From contig NC_092053.1 in assembly GCF_003086295.3 (NCBI RefSeq), forward strand, positions 118,750,445 to 118,814,444: DNA of 64,000 nt, written 5' to 3'. This document shows positions 11,302-24,298 of this stretch, in pieces. The stretch is from Arachis hypogaea (taxonomy: Eukaryota > Streptophyta > Magnoliopsida > Fabales > Fabaceae). The notes under the pieces were generated by a model. The model searched no databases and was not told the DNA's origin. It was given only the letters and a program-made list of their open reading frames with translations. The first letter of the stretch is position 1, and the number at the start of each line of letters is the position of its first letter. A program made the position numbers and the translations under genes.

Positions 11302-12823
11302 AATGAGCGATTATATTGAGAATAATAATTTCTCCACCATTCGACAAAAGATTTGGTGACAAAGTCACTATGAACATAAGGAAGATGAGAGTAATGACTC
11401 CGATTCTTGTCACTAATATCGAGGCATCTTTTGATTTCCTCTTTCGATTTGAATTCGAAATGACAAAGAGATTTGCTTTTCGAGGAAAGGGAGACGGTAG
11501 AGCTTGTGAAAAATCCATTTGTCTTGCAACATAATGGGGGGCTTGAAGGGTCATCTTGAATTGTTCTTTTTTGTATTGAGGTATTTCTAACAGCAAGAAA
11601 AATAGCCCAACTTGCATTATTCAAAGTATTGTCATTATTGTCGGTAGGAAAAAGGAGGCGTTCAAACCAAGCTGGGCCACAATTTCGATATAGGAAAAGA
11701 GCAAACATCAGTTCTTCATTTCAAAAACTCTTACATAAATGAAGTATTGAAAAAACTACCCAAAAGAGTTCTTCAGTCGAAGTGGTGTCTTTAAAGTTTG
11801 GTTGGAGAGTGACCAATCGAAAACCTTCAATATGTTGCTTTTCCGAAGTAGTGATCCCAGCTCGCTTCATATGCTTTTCGAAAATGGCATTTAGCCAAAG
11901 TTGTAAAAGCCATAGGGGACCCCCTGCATTAATCAAAGACCTCTTTCGAAGGCAGTCGACTAGATGCCCCCAATTCGTCATATAGATTCCCTAAGATTAG
12001 TTTGGCCAAATTGAACTTATGGCCTTCAAGAAGTAGGGCAGCTAGAGGGATAAATAATTTCTGCATCTAGATACTTCTCGAGCAAAAGATGATAGCATTC
12101 AGCCAGTAATACAAAAAGGCCATGCTTTCGTCATCGGTGACAGGACTGTCTTCTTGACCCATATTATGTTTGATAAAATCACCATAAGAAATTTTCTAAA
12201 TTATCTTGTAAGATTTGGTAGGTTTTGTGTCAAATGTAGCTATAGAATTGCTCATCGAGACCCTAGTAATAGCAGCTACATCGAACAGTGTGGGTCCAAC
12301 CATTCCACAAGGGAAATGAAAATTGTTTTTGATTTTATTCCAAAAGTAGAGTGCAGCACCATTCATCCAATGATGGGTAGTTGGATTGAAATGAGAAAGG
12401 CGAAGAAGTTTGTGAATACCTTGCGCTTTCCAAGCCTCACCTTTTACTGGTTCGAGTTGTTGTAGCAAGAAAATCATCATTTTTGAAAGTGATTTTGGGA
12501 TTATTTCTGAATGGTTTTTTGCCCTCGATGAAAGGTGCTATGAAGAAGAGTTGTTTGATAAGCAAGTCTTCCCCTTCGACACTTGGGAAGATTTGGGCAT
12601 TCTTCTTGGATTGCTCAGATGTTTGCAATGGACTAACAAAGCAACAAGTATCGTCTTCCGCGACAAGGAGCCTTTTGTCATTTGGTACACTCTCAACGTC
12701 CTTAATGACAGTGTCATCGAATTGAGATAGTATTTTCAAGTCATATTAGTCGAAAGTCTCCGTCATAACTTGTTTACCTTTGTCTTGGGTAGTTGAAGTT
12801 CCTGGAACTAAGGAAGAAGCCAT
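11302..12823 (-). pseudogene. Plant mobile domain (PMD, aminotransferase-like) gene, degenerate
   Basis: The start ATG is at 12821-12823 (MASSLVPGTSTTQDKGKQVM). The chain runs through MKILSQFDDTVIKDVESVPN, a segment at 12200-12480 with HHWMNGAALYFWNKIK and FPCGMVGPTLFDVAAIT, then NAGGPLWLLQLWLNAIFEKH at 11880-11950 and CGPAWFERLLFP near 11660. The 'W-N...F-FP-G...TLFDVAAITGL' and 'GPLWLLQLWLNA' blocks are diagnostic of the PMD family (MAIN-like), found in plant genes and in MULE and LTR elements. Damage: stop TAA shortly after the start, frameshifts near 12470 and 11980, a stop near 12070. At 11301/11302 it is cut by the CACTA; the remainder is at 5039-5195. Whether this PMD was a host gene or a TE gene is unknown. 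Confidence 0.8.
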
Positions 12824-15307
12824 TGGTGTATGTGAAAAAAAGGAAAGTTAATGTTGATTTGGTTTTGGAGGAAGGAAGTTGTACGATAAATTTGAGGAAA
12901 AGATTGTTAAAACTATTGAAAGGAGATAGATTTGGAAAGAAGAATGAGAATTTGAAGGTGAATAATTGACGTTGTTCAAATGGCAAACGTGCTGTTAAGT
13001 GAAAGTAAAGGATGTAAGTAAAGTTTCTTTACCATTTTATATTTCATTTTCTCAAAATTTAAAAGAGGAAAACTTCTTTGAGAAGGGAAAGTGGAAGAGA
13101 GAGAGACGGTAGTTAATAGAGAACGTGCCGTAGTGGGCGCTAGTAAATGGGCGGTTAGTAAATGCATTTAAAATCAAATTTGTTGATTGTGTTTAAAAAG
13201 TCAAGTGAAATAGAATTAAGCGTTTCATTTTCAAATGGTATAAAAAAGACGCATTAATCCTAAAAGGGCAATTCGTTGGTCGAAAAATATGATTTCAAAG
13301 ACACTAGGGTTGAGGTACAATAAATATCTTTTTGAGGAATATAATTCTTATCGAGAAGGATTTGTTGAAGAAAAGAGGTGGAGCTCAATCGATGATCCTG
13401 CTCGAAGGGAAGGAACCAGTGGAGCTGAAGATTGACAGTTACCCATATTGTACAAAAGAGCGAGAACGGTTATTCAAAGATTAATGCACGTGGGAGTTAT
13501 ATTTGAATCTAATTGGTCGAAGATTTCTATAAATAAGTGAAAGATCAAAGAAATAAGGGTTGAAATTTCTTACCAGAAAATGCTCTCGCACACTCACATC
13601 GCTAGTAAATTTCTGAGTCTGTTAAGAGCTTTCTTTTTTATAGGGGTTCCTTCTATTGTCTTTATTTTTCCTTTAAATTTTTGTAATTTTTATTCTTCTT
13701 GCAAATTTATTTTTCAAGCAAGTTTTTTTTTTGTTTACTTTTAAGATTCAGTATTTTGTCTTTGATTTTAAAAGTCCTTCGATCTTATCAGAAGCAGTTT
13801 ACAGCTTTATTTAAATTTAATGTTATTCATTTTAGTTCAAGTCAATTTATTTTTAAGTTTACTTTGTTTATCTTTCAGATTTTTTTTATTATTTTATCCA
13901 ATTAAAAGATTCTTTTGATGTACTTTTAAAAATTAGTACTCAAAAAGAATAGATTTTATTCCTAAACTATTAGATATCAAACTATATTCGATTTGCTAAA
14001 AATTGATAAAACAGATAAATAAACAAAACAATTTTGAGAGGGATTTATATTTTGATGGATACTACAATGAAGATGGCAAAAATATCTTCTCATGAAGATG
14101 CTTTGGTTAAAAGTGTGGTTTATTTATTTAGCCACACTTTAAACAAAAACAACATTTTTATAAATATTAAAATCTAACCATATAATCCATCATCTAAGGA
14201 TCAAAAAAAAATATATTCACATAAAAATAATTATAAAATTTTCATTGTAGTATCCACCTTATATTTTATACCAATATTCCAGTGATTTTCTCGCTCCTAT
14301 ATACATTACAAAGTCCACTGTCCTCTATTATTAATTTTTTAAATTTTGCACGTTCTTTTCTCATATTTCTAAACAATGTATTTTTCTTCCGGCCAAAATA
14401 TACCCCTCGTTACACGTATTAAAAAAATATCATAATTAGAAAATTTTCACAAATAAATTTTGAAAGTTAATTTATGTGTCAAAATGAAAATATTTTTACA
14501 ATACATTTGCCGTTTACTTTTGACTGTTAATACTTATTAAATATCAACAAAAATACTGTCAACTTGCTAGCAGTTTTGATAATTAGTCAACACGTAAATA
14601 TACTTTTTCTCTGATATTATATTATTGAAGAGTTTTAAAAATAAATCTAATAGTTAATTTATTTTAATAACAATATTATATAATTAATAAATATTATTAT
14701 TTTAGAAAAATATTTGACTAATAATAATTTATAAATTGATACACATAAAAATATATAATTTATATCTATATTTATTAAAATTTGTATATATGACACAATT
14801 TGTATTTATATTTTTTGGCATGACTTATTAAATTTTTTAAATATTTATTAAAAAAATATTAGTAGATATTATAATCAAATTAATTTTAAGGTTAAGTTAA
14901 ATTTATTGATTTTTAATATGGTATTTTTTTAAAAAAATTATTGAATCATGCTTATTACATATACAATTATAAATCTAACAAAAACAGATATACTAACTCT
15001 TACAATTAGGCTAACTTAACATACACATTTATGTGGCACATATATTTTATTTTTCTTTGATTTATAATGTGTGCAAAAATTATGTTAACAAAAAAAAATA
15101 TATGTCAAATTTGTAACTTAATTCCACATGCATAATGTCAAATTGTCAACAAAAATCTGACAATGTCCCATTTTAAAAAATATGTTTGTATTAAAAAATA
15201 TATTTTAATTTGGATTTTAAAGCATCATTATTCACTTTTCTTGTTTTTAACGAAAAAAGTGTATTAATATGTTGGTGTCATCATCTACATGCACAAAGCT
15301 AAGCTAA
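12824..15307. other. Non-coding stretch upstream of the PMD gene
   Basis: No gene recognised. A TATAAAATGG-like box lies on the minus strand near 13030, ~200 bp above the PMD start, and a plus-strand TATAAATAA is at 13528-13536. From about 14050 to 15300 the sequence is AT-rich without structure I can name. Confidence 0.5.
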
Positions 15308-15583
15308 TAATAATAAGAGTAATTACCCAAATCAGTTCCCAAGAATTTTAAAAGCAGACATTTTAGTCTCCAAAAAAAATTAATACACAGATCAATCCCT
15401 AAGATTTTATTTCAACAGACAAATCAGCCTCTATTTTATTTTCTGGCAGAATAATTACCCAGATCAGTCTCCAAAGATTTTAAAAGCGGACATTTTAGTC
15501 CCAAAAAAATTAATACACAGATCAATCATCAACGTTTCTCTTTGTCAGACATAACAGTTCTCTGTCGAAAAAAAGTAAAATAA

Positions 15584-15584
15584 A

Positions 15585-15647
<63 letters not shown>
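15584..15647. repeat. (ATT)n microsatellite
   Basis: About 21 uninterrupted ATT units inside the MITE. Confidence 0.97.
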
Positions 15648-15770
15648 GATTGTGTAATAAAATAATACTGTACCATAATTTTTTATATTTTTTAGATAAA
15701 AATAATAATAAATTCATTCATTAAATTCTTATGTGTGTATTTATAATATAAAAAGTATATATATATTCAT

Positions 15771-15841
<71 letters not shown>
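15771..15841. repeat. (AAT)n microsatellite
   Basis: About 23 uninterrupted AAT units inside the same MITE. They are roughly the reverse complement of the tract at 15584-15647, so the two can pair as a hairpin stem. Confidence 0.97.
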
Positions 15842-15842
<1 letters not shown>

Positions 15843-16474
15843 TTATTAGAGATTATTTTACAAAAAATTCAAAGTTGAAACTATTTGATATTTTTGTATT
15901 TAATATAATCAAAAGATATCCTATTTTAAAAAATATGTTTGTATTAAAATAATATTACGAAAACTAAAATGTCTGTTTTTAAAATTCTTGGGATTGATTT
16001 GGATAATTACTCTAATAATAAAGATTGACATATAATAAAAGTAAAAACATATATAAGTTTAGAGTAACTCTCCTGCAGGTTATTAAGTCTCATCCACTAC
16101 AAATGAAATTTTCATTTTAAATTAAACAAAGAAGAACCATTTTTAATCTCATCTACTTAATTATTACGTGTGCGAATTTGCGTGTCAAATCAGTATTTTC
16201 TATTAGTGAGTTACATCAAAAAATGAACCGAAACTATTATGTCTAACAAAAAAAAATATTAGAATTAATGTGTGTATTAATGTTTCTTTAGGACTAAAGT
16301 GTCGATTTTTAAAATTTTTTAAAATTGATTTAAGTAATTATTATGCCAAAAAATAAATTAGAGACTGAATTATTTGTTGGAATAAAACTTTGTGAATGTT
16401 TTTATGTATTATTTTTTTGGAGACTAAAATATTTACTTTTAAAATTTTTGAAAATTAAATTTAAATAATTATTC

Positions 16475-17080
16475 TTTATTTTTTTAAAAAGCTTTAAAAA
16501 CTTGAAAATAAATATCAAATAGTTAATTAAAAATCAAAGGTACAATAAATTTAAGTGTATGCAACAATTTGGTCAACAATTAAAAATTAATAAATAATCC
16601 ATATTTAAAAATCCCTTAAAAGTTAATTTTTGCTGTGCCAACACTCTGCAACTTGCTTTTTTATGTTTTGAATATTAAAAAGTCCTTAATTTTACATTTT
16701 ATTCACTCCCTATTCAGAAGAATTGTATATTCAGTGTTTTGACGACTTATTCCATAGTTGTGAATAAAAAATTTACGATGTAATTGTTTTATCTTTTAGG
16801 GATATTTCAATAATATAATAATATTTTTAAATAACTTTTAATAAAATATTTTATTTTTATAATACTGTTAAAATATGTATAATAAAAATACATGTTAGCA
16901 AGATCCAAAAACTTAATATGTCGTATGCGTAAGCCGATAAGCACGCCAAAGGTCTCAACTGAATTTGATTTCTTGTTTTGAATCCATGCATTGACCAGTG
17001 TTGTTCATTCCAATAAGTAAAGCACCCATTAGTGGCACGTATATTTTTTTAATGCCGCCTCCTCTGACAATATATTAAAT
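16475..17080. repeat. Large inverted repeat, left arm
   Basis: This ~600-bp stretch is repeated in inverse orientation in three pieces to the right. 16920-17080 (gtaagccgataagcacgcc...ccgcctcctctgac) matches 25885-26056. 16590-16866 (ttattccatagttgtgaataaaa...) matches 40985-41279. 16475-16590 (aaaaagctttaaaaacttgaaaat...) matches 41737-41835. The pieces are collinear, so this was one arm of a single inverted repeat. There is no ORF. Confidence 0.85.
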
Positions 17081-18125
17081 ATATATTCACTGTGGTTACA
17101 GATTTACAGTATAATATTTTGATACTATTTTGGTCAATGACTCAATTCTATAGTGTTTATGAATTAGTGTCTAAATTTTATCTAATTTAATTTTTGTAAT
17201 GAATTTTAATTTTTTAAAAATTATTTATTATTATATTTTTTAAATTAAATATTATTTTTTAATATTTTTAGTAAATAGATATCAACTTTTAAGCACTATA
17301 ACATTCACCATTTTTATGCCCCCAAAAAGGTAAAATTCATAGAAGATCTAACGTTGTTTTAACCAAAATTAAATGGTTAAATATCTGAGACATGGTGCGT
17401 AGTCTCTATCTTTGAGGTTTTATAAAAGCAACTGCTCGGACTAAATCACTACAACTAAAAACAATTACTAAAATTGATTAAAATAAATTTTATTAAAATT
17501 ATAGTTATTTTATTTCTAAGACAATCAGATCATTTTGATATTGTAATAATTTAAATAAGTAAATTATTCTTTATTAAAATAATTTATTCTAATTAATTTA
17601 AACATAGGGTAAACTATCATTTCTATCCACAAAAGTTCTAAATGCGGACAAATCTACTCATAAAATAACGAAATTGAAGTTGTACCCATAAAAAATAGGT
17701 TTTGTACGACAAAACTATTCAAAGCTAAAAAACAACCGAAAAATTTCATAATACCCTTCTTCTAATCCTAATTTTTCTCATTTCTTATCCCCTACCTATT
17801 CCCACTGCAAATATTGTAAGCAACAAAATTAATTTTCTAAAATTGTCAAAACTAAGAGAGGAAGGAAGGAGCTGCTGGTGGAACTGAGAGCGGCCGTCGC
17901 CATTGCCATCGAGCAAGGGAGGAAGAGTGAGAGAGAAGGCTGAAACAGAGAGACTAAGAGAGAATGACAAAACGCGAGGAGAGGAAAGAAGGGATGTGTT
18001 GTCGCAACTGAAGCCTCCTTCGAAGTTGCGGCTATCAAAGCTTCCGCTGGAGGAGGACTTTGTCGTTGTCGTTGTAGCTGGAGGTGCAGAAAGGGGAGGG
18101 TTGCGATGGAGGCCAGGAATCGTTC

Positions 18126-18420
18126 TGTCACTGCCGATGAAGCTCGTCGTTGGAGGCATTATCCTTGCTAACGGCTCCAACTTTGAAGGCCACAACATCA
18201 CTGTCAACAGGCCTTAATTAGTGGTGATGGCGGAGGTGATGGTAGTGGCTTCAGAAATGAAAGAGGCTGTGGATATGGTGGTGGTGGTGGTGAATTTCAC
18301 CGCCGTGGTGGCTATTGTGAAAGTGGATACAAAAGAAATGGTGGTGATGAAAGTGACAGTTATGACAGTGGCAAGGACTGTGGTTTTGAGGATGGTGGAA
18401 GTAACTGGTATTTAGTTATG
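18126..18420 (+). pseudogene. Captured fragment of a glycine-rich RNA-binding protein
   Basis: The frame reads NGSNFEGHNITVNR, matching the end of an RRM of the type NG-(D/E)-L-GRNITVN-A. After a frame change it continues as SGDGGGDGSGFRNERGCGYG, GGGGEFHRRGGYCESGYKRN and SYDSGKDCGFEDGGSNW, the Gly/Tyr/Arg-rich tail of GRP7/8-type proteins. A TAA follows VNRP in the first frame. Family members bind RNA and act in mRNA processing. Only the RRM end and tail are present, and no start or promoter was found. Confidence 0.65.
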
Positions 18421-18756
18421 TTTTCATGGTGTTGTTGCGGTTCTATCTAATTTTTGACCTATGAATCTGGTTGTTTGTTGGGAGAAAATGATGGTGGTAA
18501 AATGAAAGAGGCGACGGGAATGGTGGTTGGGGTGACGGTAGTACTGACAGTTGTGGTAGATGTGGATGAGAGTTGAAGAGGAAGAGTTTAGTGGTGATAA
18601 AGCTATAAAGGGGTTAGGGATTAGGATGGGTTAGGTTAGGCTAAGAAGGGTAATTTAGAATTTTTGGGTAATATTTTAGGGTTTGGATAGTTTTGTCGTA
18701 CGAAACCCATCTTTCATGGGTAATGTTGAGTTTAAAAAACTAAACTATGATTAAGA

Positions 18757-20447
18757 TGATGGCTAAACATTATTGGATTAAAAGCCAATTGTATGTGTGA
18801 TTTGTTTTGTTTAGTGTGTAGAAAATAAATTGAATTGAAACTAGCCTAAGAAACAATGATACCAATCAAATAGCATCTAGCACACACAAACACACATAAT
18901 GGCCCAAGAATATATTTACTACCATCACAAATCCTTCCTATCAGCAACAAAACAAGCCTCTAACAAAATGAAAGAAAGAAAGAAATTGGCCCAAGTTCAT
19001 CACAAGTCCAACCGGTGGTCCATATCAAATCCAATTTTCTCACTTAGTTTCTAATTAAGTGATTCATTTTTTATTTCATTTGAACCAATTCACATTACTA
19101 CCGAACCAAAACACTCTTCACCAAAACCAAACTCTTTCTTCTCTCTCTTCTCTTTTTTTTCACATCACCCACATAAAGACTCTGAAGTAAAAAGGAAAGA
19201 AAAAGGAAGCTTTGTGCTAGGGCACAATTGAAGAACGAAAAAAAAGTTTTCGATTTCAAGCAAGAAAAGAGAAGGTCAAACAGGCTAGGACAAAAGGCAA
19301 TATCACATCCAAAGGCAAATCACAGAAATAGAGTTTCTACATTTTTTCTTCGTTGAAGATTGCTGAAGAAATCCTCTGTGTTACAAGCACTAATTTGGAA
19401 AAATAAAGAAATCAAAGATGATGAAGCTCTGCTGTGAATCAACGCTCAAAAATCAAACTTGGAGCCAAAGTAAAAAGACGCGGTCCAGATTCAATAAGCA
19501 AGATGAAAAAGGTTGAAAGAGAAGATGGAAGGTATGGTTGTATGTTTGATTCGGTCACTGCTTCTACCTCGTCTCTCCTCTGTCACGCTGTTGCTATATC
19601 TGATTTTGGGAGAAGAAGTCAAACAAGGTGCTAAAGCAAGTTTCAAGCCTAGAAAGCTTCATTCCTCAATTAAAGGGATGAACGGCCAAGAATTGAAGCA
19701 AGAAGTGAGAGCACAACATTTGGATTCCCATAGCTCACTGAGCTGTTTATTCTTTTCCTTCATTATTTTCATTGAGTGTCTCATTATCTCAGTCTAGTCT
19801 TTCTATGTTTCAATGTTAAAAGGTAAAATGGTGAGGTTTACATGTAAAGCTATTGAGTGGAAAAAAAGTAGAGAGTTAGACTTGAAGAAAAAGCCTAAGT
19901 TTATCTCAGAAATTCTTTATTAATTTTTCTGTTTTGTTGTCATGATCCTGAGAGGATTTTCTTACAAGTTGGGTTAGCACTTTGCTGTTGAAAGCTAGGG
20001 TGAGTTCCTAGTCAAGTCTAGTTTGGTTTAGAAACTGGATTTGTCGCAGATAGGATTTGTTAGAATCCTAAGGAGAATTGGTGATTATAATTCTATTGAA
20101 AGATAGTGAAATTCCATCATTGTTGTGATGGAGACTGGATGTAGGCTACATTGGAGTGAGTAATTGAACTAGGATATATCTGTGTGTCATTTCCCTTTCT
20201 CTTCTCTATTTTTAGTTCTGCACTAGAGGAGACAAAACAAAAGTATCTCCTGATTCTACTATCCAGCAATACTTCACTATAATACACCTTGCACATAAAT
20301 ATGTTTGACTCTTAATGCGTCATGAGACAAAATCAAAGTATCCCCTATTTTATACTCAAAATTTCTTAATAGAATTCATGGTTTGAAAGCAAAGTTAAAA
20401 GGAGGCTAAGATTCAACCCCCCTTCTATTAGCCACTGATAACCATCA
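18757..20447 (+). repeat. Copia LTR 1 (long copy)
   Basis: Starts near TGATGGCTAAACATT and ends ...GATAACCATCA, directly before the Met-initiator type primer site. About 1.69 kb. It includes pyrimidine-rich leader-like sequence (19130-19160) and the terminal 190 bp that recurs at 22375-22561 and 24482-24667. The start is inferred. Confidence 0.6.
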
Positions 20448-20449
20448 AT

Positions 20450-20461
20450 TGATATAAAAGC
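20450..20461 (+). other. Primer-binding site, tRNA-iMet type (degenerate)
   Basis: TGATATAAAAGC stands where TGGTATCAGAGC is expected, two bases after the LTR end. The second unit has TGGTATAAAAGC at 22564-22575. Confidence 0.75.
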
Positions 20462-20519
20462 TTGGTCTCAAAAAGATCAAGCTTCACAGATTGGAGAAAA
20501 GATCCTGATAGCAAATAAC

Positions 20520-22064
20520 ATGGGTTCCAACATAGTGACTTATACTCTGACAGAAGGACAATCCAACAACAGACCTCCATTCTTCAATAGAAAAAATTAC
20601 AACTACTGAAAAGAAAGAATGAAGATCTTTGTTCAATCAGTAGATTACAACCTTTGGAAGATAATCATGAATGGTCCTTAAATCCCTACAAAAACTGGCG
20701 TTGATGGTGTTGTTACTCCCAAAATCGAAGTAGAGTGGAATGAAGATGACTAGAAAAAGGTGGAACTCAATGCCAAGGCTGTCAACATGTTGAACTGTGC
20801 AATCAGTTTCAAGAAATACTGGAAGGTTTCAAGATGCAAAACAACAAAGAAAATCGGAGATAAGCTCTAGGTTACACATGAGGGCACCACATAAATAAAG
20901 GAAACAATGATTGACATGCTGAGCAAAGAGTATGAGATGTTTTCTACAAAGGAAGGAGAATCAATTGATGACATATTTGAGAGATTCTCTATCATCATTA
21001 ATAGCTTAGATGCTATAGGAATTACTCACTCTGAACAAGTTTTGGTGAGAAAAATCTTGAGAAGTCTGACTAAAGAGTGAGAAACTATGGCTACTGTGAT
21101 CTCTGAAAGCAGTAACCTAAGTCAAATGACCTATGATGAGTTGAGAGAAAAGTTACTAGCATATGAAATCACTCACATAAAGAATGATACAAAAAATAAA
21201 GGAATGGCTCTTAAATCTTATACTGAATCATTGGATGATGAATCCAGTAACTGTTTATCAGATGACGAGTTTGTGTTTTTCGTTAGAAAACTTAGAAGAA
21301 TGATGAGACTCAAAAAAAGAAGTAGAAAAGGCAACTCAAAGGAACCAAAGAATGACCTAAGCAAGGTCATTTGCCACAACTGCAGAGAGGCTGGACACTA
21401 CAAATATGACTGTCCGAAGCTGAAGAAAGAAGATAAGTCTCGAAAGGACAAGAAGAAGGGACTTATGGCTTCTTGGAAAGATTTGTAAAATGACACTGAT
21501 GATGATGATGAATCTGACCACAACTCTCAAGCATGCTTGATGGCCAACCACAGCTACCATAATGAGGTAATCTTTCTTGAACCTTCTAATGAAGAACTCA
21601 ATCTTATGATTCAGTAATTAAGAGAAGCCGAAACCACTATTGATCTTGTTGAAGAAAACAAGCGGCTTAAATCTGGAATCAAAAGTCTTGATGAAAAGCA
21701 TCCTGTTGTTTCCTATTTGAATTACTTTAAAGAGAATAAAAGGTTGCATAAAGTAATTAAGGGTCTAAATCAAGACTTAGCTAAGTTTTCTCAAAGTTCT
21801 AAAAATTTAGACAAATTGTTCACTAGTCAAAGACCTCTTTTTGAAAAGGCTGGGTTGGGGTATCATGAAAAACCTAGACTTATTTTTGAAAAATCATGCT
21901 TTGAAAATGAAGCCTCAACTTCCAAAGACAAAAGATTTCAAATCCCAAATCACTTTAAAAAAATCAACAAGTAACAAATTCTGTCGTATATACAATCGGG
22001 TTGGTCATTTGCCTATTCAATGTTTTATTTTTGAAAAAAAATTGGTGATAAAGTTTACAAAGTA
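20520..22064 (+). pseudogene. gag: Copia gag, unit A
   Basis: From ATG at 20520: MGSNIVTYTLTEGQSNNRPP..., then a UBN2-type gag with KEYEMFSTKEGESIDDIFER and VLVRKILRSLTKE. A CCHC zinc knuckle at about 21370-21415 (CHNCREAGHYKYDC) binds nucleic acid in the particle. A Glu/Lys-rich coiled tail (FKENKRLHKVIKGLNQDLAK) and a second knuckle-like CRIYNRVGHLPIQC follow. The lineage resembles SIRE/Maximus. Several tryptophan codons are TGA stops (for example NYNY*KERMKIF) and there are frameshifts, so it is dead. Unit B (22622-24170) is a close copy. Confidence 0.85.
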
Positions 22065-22194
22065 ATTGGCAAATACAATGCTCTTGGGTAACCGAGAAGG
22101 TTTAACATTAAAGGATCCAAAATTATTTTGGATACCTAAGGTCACTTAAAGGCTTTGTGTAGTTTTTCCTAGCATCCAAGAAGAAGAATGACAT

Positions 22195-22374
22195 GTGGTA
22201 CTTGGATAGTGGATGCTCTAGGCACATGACCAGAAAGCCCACAATTCTTCATCAAGCTTGATAAATACTATAGAGGCTTTGTGACTTTTGGTGACAATAG
22301 AAAAAGAAAGATAGTGGCCATAGATAAAGTGGGTAAGTGTTTCTCCACATTTATTAATGATTGTATTTTTAGTT
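22195..22374 (+). pseudogene. Copia protease start, unit A, truncated
   Basis: Reads WYLDSGCSRHMT, the retropepsin active-site neighbourhood (DSG) of copia pol, then DNRKRKIVAIDKVGK in a shifted frame. It breaks off within the protease/GAG-pre-integrase region, at the joint with the LTR 3' end. No integrase, reverse transcriptase or RNase H follows. Confidence 0.75.
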
Positions 22375-22561
22375 GATGTATTTTTAGTTCACTGTAATAC
22401 ACATTGCACATAAATCTGTTTGACTCCCAATACGTCAAGAGACAAAATTAAAGTATCCCCTATTCTATACTCAAAATTTCTTAACAGAATTCAAGGTTTG
22501 AAAGCAAAGTTAAAAGGAGGCTAAGATTTAACCCCCTTCTATTAGCCACTGATAACCATCA
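22375..22561 (+). repeat. Copia LTR 2, 3' ~190 bp only
   Basis: Matches the last ~190 bp of LTR 1 (ttcactgtaatacac... to ataaccatca) and is followed by the second primer site. The joint to the protease fragment carries the repeated phrase tgtatttttagtt, a likely microhomology scar. Confidence 0.85.
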
Positions 22562-22621
22562 ATTGGTATAAAAGCTTGGTCTCAAAAAGATCAAGCTTCA
22601 CAGATTGGAGAAAAGATCATG

Positions 22622-24170
22622 ATGGCAAACAACATGGGTTCCAACATAGTGGCTTACACTCTGACAGAAGGACAATCCAACAACAGACCTCCATTCTTCA
22701 ATAGAAAAAATTACAATTACTGAAAAGAAAGAATGAAGATCTTTGTTCAATCAGTAGATTACAACCTTTGGAAGATAATCATGAATGGTCCTTAAATCCC
22801 TACAAAAACTGGCGCTGATGGTGTTGTTACTCCCAAAACCGAAGTAGAGTGGAATGAAGATGACAAGAAAAAGGTTGAGCCAAGGCTGTCAACATGTTAA
22901 ACTGTGCAATCAGCTTCGAAAAATACTGGAAGGTTTCAAGATGCAAAACAACAAAGAAAATCTGGGATAAGCTCTAGGTTACACATGAGGACACCACACA
23001 AGTAAAGGAAACAATGATTGACATGCTGAGCAAAGAGTATGAGATATTTTCTACGAAAGAAGGAGAATCAATTGATGACATGTTTGAGAGATTCTCTATC
23101 ATCATTAATAGCTTAGATGGTATAGAAATTACTCACTCTGAACAAGTTCTGGTGAGGAAAGTCTTGAGAAGCCTGACTAAAGAGTGAGAAACTAAGGCTA
23201 CTGTGATCTCTGAAAGCAGTAACCTAAGTCAAATGATCTATGATGAGCTGAGAGAAAAGTTACTAGCATTGAAATCACTCACATAAAGAATGATACAAAA
23301 AAGAAAGGAATTACTCTTAAATCTTGTACTGAATCATTGGATTATGAATCCAGTGACTGTTTATCAGATGACGAGTTTGTGTTTTTTGCTAGAAAATTTA
23401 GAAGAATGATGAGACTCAAGAGAAGAAGTAGAGGAGACAGCTCAAAGGAACCAAAGAATGACCTAAGCAAGGTCATTTGCCACAACTGCAGAGAGGCTGG
23501 ACACTACAAATATGACTGTCCGAAGCTGAAGAAAGAAGATAAGTCTCGAAAGGACAAGAAGAAGGGACTTATGGCTTCTTGAAAAGATTTGTAAAATGAC
23601 ACTGATGATGATGATGAATCTGACCACAAATCTCAAGCATGCTTGATGGCCAACCACAGCCACCATAATGAGGTAATCTTTCTTGAACCTTCTAATGAAG
23701 AACTCAATCTTATGATTCAGTAATTAAGAGAAGCCGAAACCACTGTTGATCTTGTTGAAGAAAACAAGCTGCTTAAATCTGGAATCAAAAGTCTTGATGA
23801 AAAGCATCCTGTTGTTGCCTATTTGAATTGCTTTAAAGAGAATGAAATGTTGCATAAAGTAATTAAGGGTCTAAATCAAGACTTAGCTAAGTTTTCTCAA
23901 AGTTCTGAAAATTTAGACAAATTGTTCACTAGTCAAAGACCTCTTTTTGAAAAGGTTGGGTTGGAGTATCATGAAAAATCTAAACTTGTTTTTGAAAAAT
24001 CATGCTTTGAAAATGAAGCCTCAACTTCCAAAGACAAAAGATTTCAAATCCCAAATCACTTTAAAAAAATCAACAAGTAACAAATTCTGTCATATATATA
24101 ATCGGGTTGGTCATTTGCCTATTCAATGTTTTATTTTTGAAAAAAAATTGGTGATAAAGTTTACAAAGTA
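22622..24170 (+). pseudogene. gag: Copia gag, unit B
   Basis: A near copy of unit A displaced by ~2.11 kb. It has the same start region (MANNMGSNIV), the CHNCREAGHYKYDC zinc knuckle at about 23476-23520 and the same tail. Many of the same stops are shared (for example the TGA in NYNY*KE), so the inactivation predates the duplication. Private differences include small deletions near 22875 and 23270. Confidence 0.85.
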
Positions 24171-24298
24171 ATTGGCAAATACAATGCTCTTGGGTAACCG
24201 AGAAGGTTTAACATTAAAGAATCCAAAATTATTTTGGATACCTAAGGTCACTTAAAGGCTTTGTGTAGTTTTGTCTAGCATCCAAGAAGAAGAATGAC

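Larger units (their letters stand above)
15317..16012. mobile_element. MITE with 9-bp target duplication (MULE-like)
   Basis: Terminal inverted repeats begin GAGTAATTACCCAAATCAGT at 15317 and close with GGATAATTACTC at 16012. The two arms match over ~50 bp through 'ttttaaaagcagacattttagt'. Flanks carry taataataa at 15308-15316 and 16013-16021, a perfect 9-bp repeat, although in simple sequence. There is no ORF. A second internal copy of the TIR-like phrase occurs at about 15450-15520. Two long trinucleotide tracts fill the centre. Confidence 0.75.

Noticed and set aside
17785..18217. Three overlapping 100-140-codon frames
   Set aside because: Leader-like low-complexity sequence; only the part from about 18126 on the plus strand resembles a known protein.
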